Shown here: piece by piece, positions 1 to 6,011 of the stretch
How the letters are laid out: the number at the start of each line of letters is the position of its first letter
How positions within the stretch are numbered: position 1 is the stretch's first letter
From: Phyllobacteriaceae bacterium
GTDB lineage: Bacteria > Pseudomonadota > Alphaproteobacteria > Rhizobiales > Rhizobiaceae
Direction of reading: 5' to 3'
Length of the DNA stretch: 9,653 nucleotides
Assembly (NCBI GenBank): GCA_024645155.1
Contig: JAHEGF010000117.1
Span: forward strand, 1-9,653
The notes under the pieces: generated by a model
The model's database searches: none
Seen by the model: only the letters and a program-made list of their open reading frames with translations
Told to the model about the DNA's origin: nothing
Translations under genes and position numbers: made by a program

Positions 1-1
1 A

Positions 2-1156
2 GAACGCCTGACAGAAGCGCTGATCCTTGCAAAACCCGGCGACACCGTGCTGATTTCTTCCGGACGGTATGAATTGACCGATGGATTGTCACTGGACGTG
101 GACGGAGTGACTGTCCGCGGAGAAGGACCTGGTAAAACGATCTTGTCGTTTGGCGGGCAAACGGGCGCCGGTGAGGGTTTGCTGGTAACGTCCGACCAGG
201 TGGTTCTCGAGGACTTCGCCGTCGAGGATACCAGGGGCGACGGCATCAAGTCCAAGGGCTCCATGCAGGTCACTTTCCGCAATCTGCGGGTCGAGTGGAC
301 GAACGGCCCCGACGAGAAAAACGGCGCCTACGGTATCTACCCGGTCAGTTCGCGCCATGTCCTGATCGAAAATTCGACGGTCTCGGGCGCATCCGACGCC
401 GGTATCTATGTGGGCCAAAGTCAAAACATCGTTGTCCGCAAGAATATATCCAAGTTCAATGTTGCCGGCATCGAGATCGAGAATTCGTGGCATGCCGATG
501 TTTACGGGAACACTGCAACCCGCAATACCGGCGGTATACTTGTCTTCGATCTGCCTAACCTGCCGCAGCAGGGCGGTATGGATATCCGTGTGTTCGACAA
601 TGATATCTTCGAAAACGACACGGCAAATTTCGCACCCAAGGGCAATATTGTCGCCATTGTTCCCAAGGGTCTGGGGGTCATGGTCATGGCTAACCGGAAC
701 GTTCATGTTTTCGGCAACCGTTTTGACAGGAACGGTACGGCCCATGTGCTGGTTGCGGCCTATCCAAATGAATATGAAGACGACAGCTACATGTTTGTTC
801 CGCGCGGTGTTTACGTGCACGGCAACACCTATGGCGACGGTGGCAAAGACCCAGACGGCGAAGTCGGCAAGACGATTGCCGATGTTTCCGGTACACCTGT
901 CCCCGATATCGTGTGGGATGGCGTTACCCGGATCCCCGAATATCTGACTTGGGTCGCGCGCGAAAACCGGGTCTATGTCGACGAAGCCGAAGGCACGAGT
1001 TTCGTGAATCTGAAGATGATTTCACAACTGCTGCTGCCGTGGTCGACAACTCCAGACAGACGTATTGATCGATACATGGGCAGTTTGGAAGAACCGGCCG
1101 CTGTCGTGTTGCCGCAGGATACAAATCCAGCCGGATACGCCAGCACAAAGCAATGA
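2..1156 (+). CDS. Exported parallel beta-helix repeat protein, 5' end missing (TIGR03805-like)
   Basis: The reading frame is open from base 2, so the start codon and signal peptide lie outside the window; 384 residues are visible. The first visible residues (LTEALILAKPGDTVLISSG, then RYEL) are the usual entry into a right-handed parallel beta-helix, where a leading strand is followed by stacked coils. Many short rungs follow with G-I, N and V/I-x-N-x patterns, such as HVLIENSTVSG, NIVVRKNISKF and DIRVFDNDIFEN. The stretch GGILVFDLPNLP at about visible residues 177-188 is typical of the family that occurs beside SO2930-type di-haem cytochromes. Beta-helix folds of this NosD/pectate-lyase-like kind often bind or cut polysaccharides, but I see no assignable catalytic site. 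The stop overlaps the next start (ATGA, 1153-1156), so the two are probably translationally coupled. Known family: a conserved two-gene pair of unknown function. Inferred location: periplasm or cell surface. A GTG at 47 is an internal codon, not the real start. Confidence 0.86.
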   Translation, partial: ERLTEALILAKPGDTVLISSGRYELTDGLSLDVDGVTVRGEGPGKTILSFGGQTGAGEGLLVTSDQVVLEDFAVEDTRGDGIKSKGSMQVTFRNLRVEWTNGPDEKNGAYGIYPVSSRHVLIENSTVSGASDAGIYVGQSQNIVVRKNISKFNVAGIEIENSWHADVYGNTATRNTGGILVFDLPNLPQQGGMDIRVFDNDIFENDTANFAPKGNIVAIVPKGLGVMVMANRNVHVFGNRFDRNGTAHVLVAAYPNEYEDDSYMFVPRGVYVHGNTYGDGGKDPDGEVGKTIADVSGTPVPDIVWDGVTRIPEYLTWVARENRVYVDEAEGTSFVNLKMISQLLLPWSTTPDRRIDRYMGSLEEPAAVVLPQDTNPAGYASTKQ

Positions 1157-2214
1157 ACACCGGTAAATGCAAAGCCTGGGCGCTTTCGTGGGTCATTGCG
1201 ACCCTGTCAGCGGTGCCTTCAGCCCGTGCCGTCGACCAGGCTGCAATTGTCGGGGAACAGGCGCCGGCAAAGCTGTCGGAGTTCGGGTTTTTTGCCGACT
1301 TGCGGGCACAACTTCCAGCAGACGGAGTGCTCCCGTTTTCGGTCAATACGCCGCTTTTTTCAGATCATGCGGAAAAATACCGTTTTGTCTTTGTGCCCGA
1401 GGGAATGGCTGCGGTTTATGACGCCCGGGAAGCGTTTCAGTTCCCGGCCGGTTCGGCATTGATCAAGACATTTGCGTATCCCGCAGATTTACGAACTCCC
1501 GGCGAGGATATTCGCCTTGTTGAAACGCGGGTACTGCTGAAAAGGTCCGACGGTTGGGACGCCTGGGCCTATTTGTGGAATGCAGAACAGACGGATGCAC
1601 GGCGTCTGGTAGCAGGCAAGAAGATCGCAGTCGGGACCATCGGCCATGACGGTGCTCCGCTGTCGTTCATTTACACCGTTCCGAACAAGAACCAGTGTAA
1701 AGGATGCCACGAACTGAACGGAGCCATTACGCCAATCGGACTGAAAGCGCGCAATCTGAACGGCGATCTTATTTACGCAACAGGGACAGCCAACCAGCTT
1801 GAAACATGGGTTGCCGGCGGTATGCTGGAAGGCGCGCCGGCAAGCGGCGAATGGCCGGCGGTACCGAACTGGCTCGATGCGGATGTGCCGGTCGAGACGC
1901 GGTCGCGGGCATGGCTGGACGTCAATTGTGCCCATTGTCACCGCGCCGGCGGACCGGCCAGCAATACCGGACTTTACCTGACATGGTCCGAACATGACCC
2001 CATAAAGCTTGGCATCGGCAAACGTCCGGTTGCCGCCGGCCGCGGTTCTTTCGGGTTGGAATTCGATATCGTTGCCGGCAGTGCCGACCAGTCGATTCTT
2101 TTTCGAAGGGTTGAAAGCGTGGAGCCGGGTATCATGATGCCGGAGTTGGGGCGCACCCTGCCCGATCATCGCGCGGTCGGCCTGTTAAGCGAATGGATTG
2201 AGGCCATGCGGTAG
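1153..2214 (+). CDS. Exported di-haem c-type cytochrome, SO2930/HNE_0200 family (TIGR03806-like)
   Basis: This is a 353-residue protein. Residues 1-26 form a signal peptide with a hydrophobic core and an AxA-type site (ends ARA), so export to the periplasm is expected. Two covalent haem-binding CxxCH motifs are visible: CKGCH at residues 182-186 and CAHCH at 259-263. MM at 328-329 (context GIMMPELG) near the C-terminus is a plausible axial ligand source for the second haem. The N-terminal 150 residues contain the family-typical run NTPLFSDHAEKYRFVFVP and the WNAEQTDA segment. The start is the ATG inside the stop of the beta-helix gene (ATGA overlap), which fits translational coupling. The neighbour is its usual family partner, so the two products probably act together outside the cytoplasmic membrane. 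Substrate, electron partners and physiological role are unknown; a redox function is inferred only from the haem motifs. Family assignment is from recalled motifs, not from a search. Confidence 0.88.
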   Translation: MNTGKCKAWALSWVIATLSAVPSARAVDQAAIVGEQAPAKLSEFGFFADLRAQLPADGVLPFSVNTPLFSDHAEKYRFVFVPEGMAAVYDAREAFQFPAGSALIKTFAYPADLRTPGEDIRLVETRVLLKRSDGWDAWAYLWNAEQTDARRLVAGKKIAVGTIGHDGAPLSFIYTVPNKNQCKGCHELNGAITPIGLKARNLNGDLIYATGTANQLETWVAGGMLEGAPASGEWPAVPNWLDADVPVETRSRAWLDVNCAHCHRAGGPASNTGLYLTWSEHDPIKLGIGKRPVAAGRGSFGLEFDIVAGSADQSILFRRVESVEPGIMMPELGRTLPDHRAVGLLSEWIEAMR

Positions 2215-2290
2215 GATTTTAACCAAGTTGTGCAACAATAATGGTCTAATGCCAGTGCACGGATGTAACATTGAATTATACAAATTGATC

Positions 2291-2310
2291 GCGGCTGATA
2301 GCCGTTTTAT
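2291..2310 (+). terminator. Weak hairpin with short T-run between cytochrome gene and glmM
   Basis: CGGCT (2292-2296), a 3-base loop GAT and AGCCG (2300-2304) form a short perfect stem, followed by TTTTAT. It lies 77 bases after the cytochrome stop and about 50 bases before glmM. It could end the beta-helix/cytochrome transcript, but the stem is only 5 bp (6 with a G-T pair) and the T-run has four bases, so termination would be inefficient. It could equally be a fortuitous hairpin in the glmM leader. The remainder of the 140-base gap is AT-rich and contains no convincing -35/-10 pair. Confidence 0.3.
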
Positions 2311-2354
2311 GGCAAGATAAGTGCGATCACCGGAATGCGGGACGGGTTTGATTC

Positions 2355-3707
2355 ATGACTAGGCGCTACTTCGGCACGGATGGGATCAGGGGACGGGCCA
2401 ATACCAAGCCGATGACACCGGAAATCGCCATGCGAGTCGGCATGGCGGCCGGTGTTGCTTTTCAGCGGGGTAACCACCGGCACCGTGTGGTTATCGGCAA
2501 GGATACGCGACTATCCGGCTATATGATTGAAAATGCACTTGTTTCGGGGTTTTGCTCGGCCGGAATGGATGTGTTTTTGCTTGGGCCGATTCCCACTCCG
2601 GCGGTTGCGATGCTGACACGGTCATTGCGCGCTGATATCGGCGTCATGATTTCTGCTTCGCACAACCCCTATTATGACAATGGTATCAAACTGTTTGGTC
2701 CCGACGGCTACAAACTGTCGGACAAGATCGAGATGCAGATCGAATCACTGATCGACAAGGACTTGAGCACACGGCTGGCGAGCAACGGCGATCTGGGGCG
2801 GGCGACCCGTGTCGATGGTGTTCATGACCGCTATATAGAGTTTGCCAAGCGGACATTGCCGCGCAACATGTCGCTGTCGGGTATCCGAGTGGTGGTCGAT
2901 TGTGCACATGGTGCGGCCTACAAGGTGGCGCCGGCCGCGCTTTGGGAACTGGGTGCCGAAGTCATTGCGATCAACGACGAACCGAACGGAACCAATATCA
3001 ATGACGGTTGCGGGTCGACAAATCCCTATCTGTTGTCCAAGAAAGTTCAGGAGTTTCGCGCCGATATCGGAATTGCGCTGGATGGTGACGCCGACCGCAT
3101 GCTGATCATCGACGAGAACGGCAGTGTCGTCGATGGCGACCAGATCATGGGACTGATCGCTGAATCCTGGAAGAAAAGCGGGCGCCTGGCCGGTGGCGGC
3201 GTCGTGGCGACCGTGATGTCCAATCTGGGACTGGAACGCTTTCTCTCCGGTATTGATCTGAAACTGGAACGAACGCAGGTGGGCGATCGCTATGTCGTAG
3301 AACACATGCGCAAGCACGGTTTTAATGTCGGCGGGGAGCAGTCCGGCCACATTGTCCTGTCGGATTTCACGACGACCGGTGACGGGCTGGTGGCCGCATT
3401 GCAGGTTCTTGCCTGCGTGCAGAAACTGAACAAGCCGGTCAGCGAAATCTGCCGCAAGTTTGATCCGGTGCCACAGGTCCTGAAAAACGTCAGATACGCA
3501 AACGGCAAACCGCTCGACAATGCAGCTGTTCGCGAATGTATCACCGGGGCCGAGGCGAAGCTTGGCAAATTCGGTCGCCTGGTTATTCGCCCGTCGGGAA
3601 CCGAACCGCTCATTCGGGTCATGGCCGAAGGAGACGACCAGGACATGGTCGAGGCCGTCGTCGACGAAATCGTCGGTACTATCGCTGCCGTTAAAAGTGC
3701 AGCATGA
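2355..3707 (+). CDS. glmM: Phosphoglucosamine mutase
   Basis: GlmM interconverts glucosamine-6-phosphate and glucosamine-1-phosphate in the cytoplasm, the step before GlmU on the way to UDP-GlcNAc for peptidoglycan and lipopolysaccharide. At 450 residues it has the normal family length. All four alpha-D-phosphohexomutase elements are present: the catalytic phosphoserine S102 in ISASHNP, the Mg2+ loop DGDADR with D243, D245 and D247, the sugar-binding loop GEQSGH (E328, S330), and the phosphate-binding loop RPSGTEP starting at R412. The N-terminus RRYFGTDGIRG is also typical. The ATG at 2355 is preceded by a modest G-rich ribosome binding site (GACGGG, 2341-2346), 8 bases upstream. In many Alphaproteobacteria ftsH lies directly before glmM; here an unrelated cytochrome gene does. 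The downstream 247-base gap has no evident intrinsic terminator close to the stop. Confidence 0.98.
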   Translation: MTRRYFGTDGIRGRANTKPMTPEIAMRVGMAAGVAFQRGNHRHRVVIGKDTRLSGYMIENALVSGFCSAGMDVFLLGPIPTPAVAMLTRSLRADIGVMISASHNPYYDNGIKLFGPDGYKLSDKIEMQIESLIDKDLSTRLASNGDLGRATRVDGVHDRYIEFAKRTLPRNMSLSGIRVVVDCAHGAAYKVAPAALWELGAEVIAINDEPNGTNINDGCGSTNPYLLSKKVQEFRADIGIALDGDADRMLIIDENGSVVDGDQIMGLIAESWKKSGRLAGGGVVATVMSNLGLERFLSGIDLKLERTQVGDRYVVEHMRKHGFNVGGEQSGHIVLSDFTTTGDGLVAALQVLACVQKLNKPVSEICRKFDPVPQVLKNVRYANGKPLDNAAVRECITGAEAKLGKFGRLVIRPSGTEPLIRVMAEGDDQDMVEAVVDEIVGTIAAVKSAA

Positions 3708-3854
3708 GCGGTCCCAAGTCTACCGGAACAGCTCCCAAGCCCGCTCTGCAAGTCAAGATCATTGCGGTGTCATCTATTTGATTTTTGGTATTTTTAATGG
3801 CGGTTGCGTTGCGCTATGAGGTATAGAGCGTTAACGGGCGTGGTAAAAAAACAC

Positions 3855-3888
3855 GGTTAAGCGTGGCTTAACCTTTCCTGTCTAATAT
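3855..3888 (+). promoter_or_regulatory. CtrA-type box (TTAA-N7-TTAACC) and candidate -10 upstream of the first barrel gene
   Basis: TTAA at 3857-3860 and TTAACC at 3868-3873 are exactly seven bases apart, matching the established full CtrA recognition pattern TTAA-N7-TTAA(C). The box sits in a perfect 8-bp inverted repeat, GGTTAAGC / GCTTAACC (3855-3862 and 3866-3873) with a 3-base centre. A TAATAT (3883-3888) ten bases on could be a -10 element, which would place the box over the -35 position. A further half-site TTAACCAT is at 3900-3907 and a TTAA lies at 3831-3834. Seen: the pattern and symmetry. Inferred: binding by CtrA. An alternative is another palindrome-binding regulator; a terminator for glmM is less likely because only TTTCC follows the stem. 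Confidence 0.6.
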
Positions 3889-3954
3889 TTCTTCCGAGAT
3901 TAACCATGTCGACCAGCCTGTCGGTTGGAATGCAATTCGTGGAAGGAATTCAAT

Positions 3955-4809
3955 ATGCGTAATGTCGCGAAACCGGCAGCCCTTCTGACTGTCCTGCTCG
4001 CGGGGGTCTCTGCACCAGCACTTGGCGCCGATCTCTACGAACCGGTACCGGTGCCAGAAATACAAGTGGAACGGGAAGTCATCCACGTTTCTACCGGCGG
4101 CTGGTATATTCGTGGTGATGTTGATTACCACTTTGCCGATATTCGAGGCACCAATTACACGACCTACCCGGTTGGTCTTCCGCCAGTCCCCAACAATTCT
4201 TTCGCGACTGCCGATCTGAAGGGATCCTGGTCCATCGGTGGTGGTGTCGGTTACCAGATTTCTGACTATTTTCGCGTTGATGTAACAGGCGACTACTGGG
4301 CGAAAGCGGACTTTACCGGATCGACGACCGGCGTGTGTGGTGGCCTACCTTGTACTTCTACCGATGTTTCGGCGATGAGCGCGTTCCTGTTGCTTGCCAA
4401 TGCCTATGTCGATCTTGGAACATATCACGGTATCACCCCTTATGTCGGTGCCGGTATCGGTGGCGCGTTTGTGCAATGGGACGATTTGCGCAACACCATT
4501 GGTGGCGTCACAACTGTCCATCATGGCAAGTTTGACTGGCGTTTCGCTGCAGCGCTGATGCTCGGTGCCTCCTATTGCCTGACCGAGAATCTCGATCTTG
4601 ACCTCGGCTACCGTTACACTTGGCTGTCCGGCGGCCGCATGTTCAATTATGCTGTTGGTGCCGGGCCTGGACGGGACGAAGGTTTCAATGTCCACGAAGT
4701 TCGTGCCGGTATGCGTTGGCGTTTTGGCGATCATGGTCCGCGGCCGGGCTGCCGAGAAGAGCAGATCATAACCTATCAGCCCGAACCCATTCCGCCGGTC
4801 TACAAGTAG
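3955..4809 (+). CDS. Outer-membrane beta-barrel protein, Omp25/Omp31-like, with proline-rich C-terminal tail
   Basis: This is a 284-residue exported protein. Residues 1-24 or 25 are a signal peptide (MRNVAKPAALLTVLLAG, then cleavage near ALG-AD). The mature part alternates glycine and aromatic residues in amphipathic strands (GGWYIRGDVDYHFAD, GGGVGYQISDYFRVDVTG, NLDLDLGYRYTW, HEVRAGMRWRFG), as in the small 8-stranded porin-like barrels of Brucella, Bartonella and rhizobia. C128 and C133 flank a short loop and could form a disulfide. The barrel seems to end at F257-G258. A 26-residue tail rich in proline follows and ends in PVYK instead of the usual terminal aromatic residue. The ATG at 3955 is chosen because GGAAGG (3941-3946) is well spaced and the signal peptide starts there; an in-frame TTG at 3925 would add ten residues with no support. 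It is a diverged paralogue of the next gene. Role: probably surface structure or permeability; exact function unknown. Confidence 0.87.
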   Translation: MRNVAKPAALLTVLLAGVSAPALGADLYEPVPVPEIQVEREVIHVSTGGWYIRGDVDYHFADIRGTNYTTYPVGLPPVPNNSFATADLKGSWSIGGGVGYQISDYFRVDVTGDYWAKADFTGSTTGVCGGLPCTSTDVSAMSAFLLLANAYVDLGTYHGITPYVGAGIGGAFVQWDDLRNTIGGVTTVHHGKFDWRFAAALMLGASYCLTENLDLDLGYRYTWLSGGRMFNYAVGAGPGRDEGFNVHEVRAGMRWRFGDHGPRPGCREEQIITYQPEPIPPVYK

Positions 4810-4830
4810 TCAGCAATTTGCGATGGAAAC

Positions 4831-4864
4831 AAAGCCGCCCGGCGAAAGCCCGGCGGCTTTTTTT
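4831..4864 (+). terminator. Strong intrinsic terminator after the first barrel gene
   Basis: AAAGCCGCC (4831-4839) pairs with GGCGGCTTT (4852-4860). Inside this, a single C-C mismatch and a GGC/GCC extension close a GAAA tetraloop. Seven T residues follow (4858-4864). It lies 21 bases after the stop codon at 4807-4809, so the two barrel genes should be transcribed separately. Confidence 0.9.
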
Positions 4865-4890
4865 GTTCTGTGAAGCAATTAATTTTCATA

Positions 4891-4932
4891 GTTAACCGTG
4901 ACTTAACCGTTGTGGTTAACACTGTGTGCAAT
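4891..4932 (+). promoter_or_regulatory. CtrA-type box plus extra half-site upstream of the second barrel gene
   Basis: TTAA (4892-4895) and TTAACC (4903-4908) are seven bases apart, again the full CtrA pattern. The 17 bases 4892-4908 match 3857-3873 before the first barrel gene at 15 positions. A third half-site in opposite orientation, GGTTAAC (4914-4920), makes a perfect 7-bp inverted repeat with GTTAACC (4891-4897). TTAACC (4903-4908) with TGCAAT (4927-4932) 18 bases further on would be a possible -35/-10 pair, with the box over the -35 as in CtrA-activated promoters. The -10 assignment is weak; the box itself is exact. CtrA binding is inferred. Confidence 0.6.
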
Positions 4933-4980
4933 CCGGTGGTTCACCAGACGCAGCTTTACCGGTTTGTCGGAGTGTTGATC

Positions 4981-5826
4981 ATGAAATTGTCTACGCGTTT
5001 ACTGTTTTCCACTGTTGCCATCGCGATCGCGCCGCTGGTCCAGGCGCAAGCCGCTGATATGGATTTGCCGGTATATGTGGAAGATGCACCGGAATATGTT
5101 CCGGTCGAGATCGGGAGCGGCTGGTATCTCCGCGGCGATATAGGCTATTCATTCGCGACCGGAGGAGGACCGGCGACCTATCGCACCTTCAACCCGGGGC
5201 CGGCGACCTACACCAACAATACTTTCGCAACCACCGATTTCGAAAGTGACATGAATTACAGTGTCGGCTTCGGTTACCAGTACAATGACTGGCTTCGCAC
5301 CGATGTGACCCTTGACCGCTTCAAGGGAGATTTTGACGGGACGACGACCAGTGCCGTGCCATGCCCAGGCGGTGTGTTGGGGACGACGTGCCGGTCCGAG
5401 GAAGCATCGCAGTTCACAGCATACTCAACCATGTTAAATGGCTATTTCGATCTCGGTACGTTTTCCGGATTTACACCCTATGTCGGCGGTGGCGCCGGCG
5501 TGACACGGGTCAGTTGGGGCAATTTGACCAGCAATACATACTGTGTTGACGGTGCAGTTATCTGCGGCGCAGGGCTTGTGGCCACAACAGCACACAATGG
5601 AATGAGCAGCTGGAGGTTCACCTACGCCCTGATGGCAGGTGTCGCCTATGATGCGACTGACAATCTGAAAATCGATCTCGGATACAAGTACCGCAAGATT
5701 GCCAGCGGTCCGATGTTTCAGTTCGATGCGGCGTCTATGGGCGTCGGGGCGACCGGCACCCAGGGAACCGATGGCGGAATCGAAAACCACGTCGTGACAC
5801 TCGGCGTGCGGTATGCGCTCTGGTAG
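4981..5826 (+). CDS. Outer-membrane beta-barrel protein, Omp25/Omp31-like (paralogue of preceding gene)
   Basis: This is a 281-residue exported protein. Its signal peptide runs over residues 1-24 (hydrophobic core, then VQAQA and mature ADMDLP), the classic form for rhizobial outer-membrane proteins. Barrel strands are evident: GSGWYLRGDIGYSFATG, MNYSVGFGYQYNDWLRTDVT, GFTPYVGGGAGVTRVSW, LKIDLGYKYRKIASG and the last strand HVVTLGVRYALW. The last strand ends in an aromatic residue, as expected for recognition by the BAM machinery. C128 and C137 flank one surface loop, and a second cysteine pair (CVDGAVIC) lies in a later loop; both may be disulfides. It shares strand order and motifs with the preceding barrel protein (NN[ST]FAT, TPYVG, LDLGY or IDLGY, MF near the end). 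The ATG at 4981 has GGAG (4969-4972) 8 bases upstream and begins the signal peptide; the in-frame GTG at 4870 lies upstream of the control sites and is rejected. Function beyond an outer-membrane barrel is not visible. Confidence 0.88.
   Translation: MKLSTRLLFSTVAIAIAPLVQAQAADMDLPVYVEDAPEYVPVEIGSGWYLRGDIGYSFATGGGPATYRTFNPGPATYTNNTFATTDFESDMNYSVGFGYQYNDWLRTDVTLDRFKGDFDGTTTSAVPCPGGVLGTTCRSEEASQFTAYSTMLNGYFDLGTFSGFTPYVGGGAGVTRVSWGNLTSNTYCVDGAVICGAGLVATTAHNGMSSWRFTYALMAGVAYDATDNLKIDLGYKYRKIASGPMFQFDAASMGVGATGTQGTDGGIENHVVTLGVRYALW
5170..5210 (+). repeat. Short 11-bp direct repeat, 30-bp period, inside the second barrel gene
   Basis: CCGGCGACCTA occurs at 5170-5180 and 5200-5210. The 30-base period is in frame and gives GPATY twice in the protein, in what should be the first surface loop. 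It may mark an in-frame loop duplication or be chance. Confidence 0.55.
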
Positions 5827-5852
5827 CACGGCTGGCAAATCTCAGGCAGCAG

Positions 5853-5881
5853 ACGGCGGATCCCCGGATCCGCCGTTTTTT
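5853..5881 (+). terminator. Strong intrinsic terminator after the second barrel gene
   Basis: ACGGCGGATCC (5853-5863) and GGATCCGCCGT (5866-5876) are perfect 11-base complements around CC; in practice the innermost pair or two would open to form the loop. Six T residues (5876-5881) follow. It is placed 26 bases after the stop codon and insulates serC from the barrel gene. Confidence 0.92.
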
Positions 5882-5922
5882 CATGAATACGACCGCCTTT
5901 ATGTCGCAGTGCAACAAATTTG

Positions 5923-5950
5923 TTGACTGATCGCGACAACATCTCTATCC
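5923..5950 (+). promoter_or_regulatory. Candidate serC-serA promoter
   Basis: TTGACT (5923-5928) is a good -35 match. CTATCC (5945-5950) after 16 bases resembles the relaxed alphaproteobacterial -10. Transcription would begin near 5957, just before the leader hairpin, which fits a leader of about 55 bases. The -10 match is only moderate. Confidence 0.42.
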
Positions 5951-5955
5951 GGATC

Positions 5956-6011
5956 AGCGGGCCACCCCTCCCCAACGAGGGGCGTGCTATCTGTAAGGAT
6001 AGGATACAGCA
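5956..6011 (+). ncRNA. serC leader-like cis-regulatory RNA
   Basis: Directly before serC there is a perfect 6-bp hairpin, CCCCTC (5965-5970), loop CCCAAC, GAGGGG (5977-5982). A second stem follows, CTATC (5987-5991) with GATAG (5998-6002), whose 3' arm lies within the purine-rich ribosome binding region AAGGATAGGA (5995-6004). An alternative stem CTGTA (5991-5995) with TACAG (6005-6009) would also enclose that region. This matches the published serC leader motif of Alphaproteobacteria (Rfam serC family), described upstream of serC-serA with a last stem overlapping the ribosome binding site. Seen: the hairpins and their position. Known: the motif class, with no established ligand that I recall. 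Inferred: control of translation initiation. No T-run follows, so a transcription terminator is unlikely. Confidence 0.72.

Noticed and set aside
89..820. Long minus-strand open frame (243 codons) opposite the beta-helix gene
   Set aside because: It lies wholly within a well-supported gene and its translation has no recognisable fold or signal; it is rich in H, R and D in the manner of a shadow frame.
1489..2169. Minus-strand open frame (226 codons) opposite the cytochrome gene
   Set aside because: It is fully covered by the haem protein, whose CxxCH motifs and signal peptide are clear; no support for an antisense product.
2745..3350. Minus-strand open frame opposite glmM
   Set aside because: glmM is certain over this range and the antisense translation resembles no family.
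3520..3819. Plus-strand open frame overlapping the end of glmM and the gap after it
   Set aside because: It starts deep inside glmM in another frame, its composition is arginine- and serine-rich, and no ribosome binding site supports it.
3855..3880. The 8-bp palindrome as a glmM terminator
   Set aside because: Only TTTCC follows the stem, it lies about 150 bases after glmM, and the exact TTAA-N7-TTAACC pattern explains the symmetry better.
3925..3954. TTG start giving a ten-residue longer first barrel protein
   Set aside because: The ATG at 3955 has a good ribosome binding site and begins a standard signal peptide; the extension would sit in front of it.
4870..4980. GTG start giving a longer second barrel protein
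   Set aside because: The extra residues would cover the CtrA-like box and bury the signal peptide; the ATG at 4981 with GGAG is far better.
5965..5982. GC-rich hairpin before serC as an intrinsic terminator
   Set aside because: No T-run follows and it sits between a plausible promoter and serC, so a leader RNA element is the better reading.
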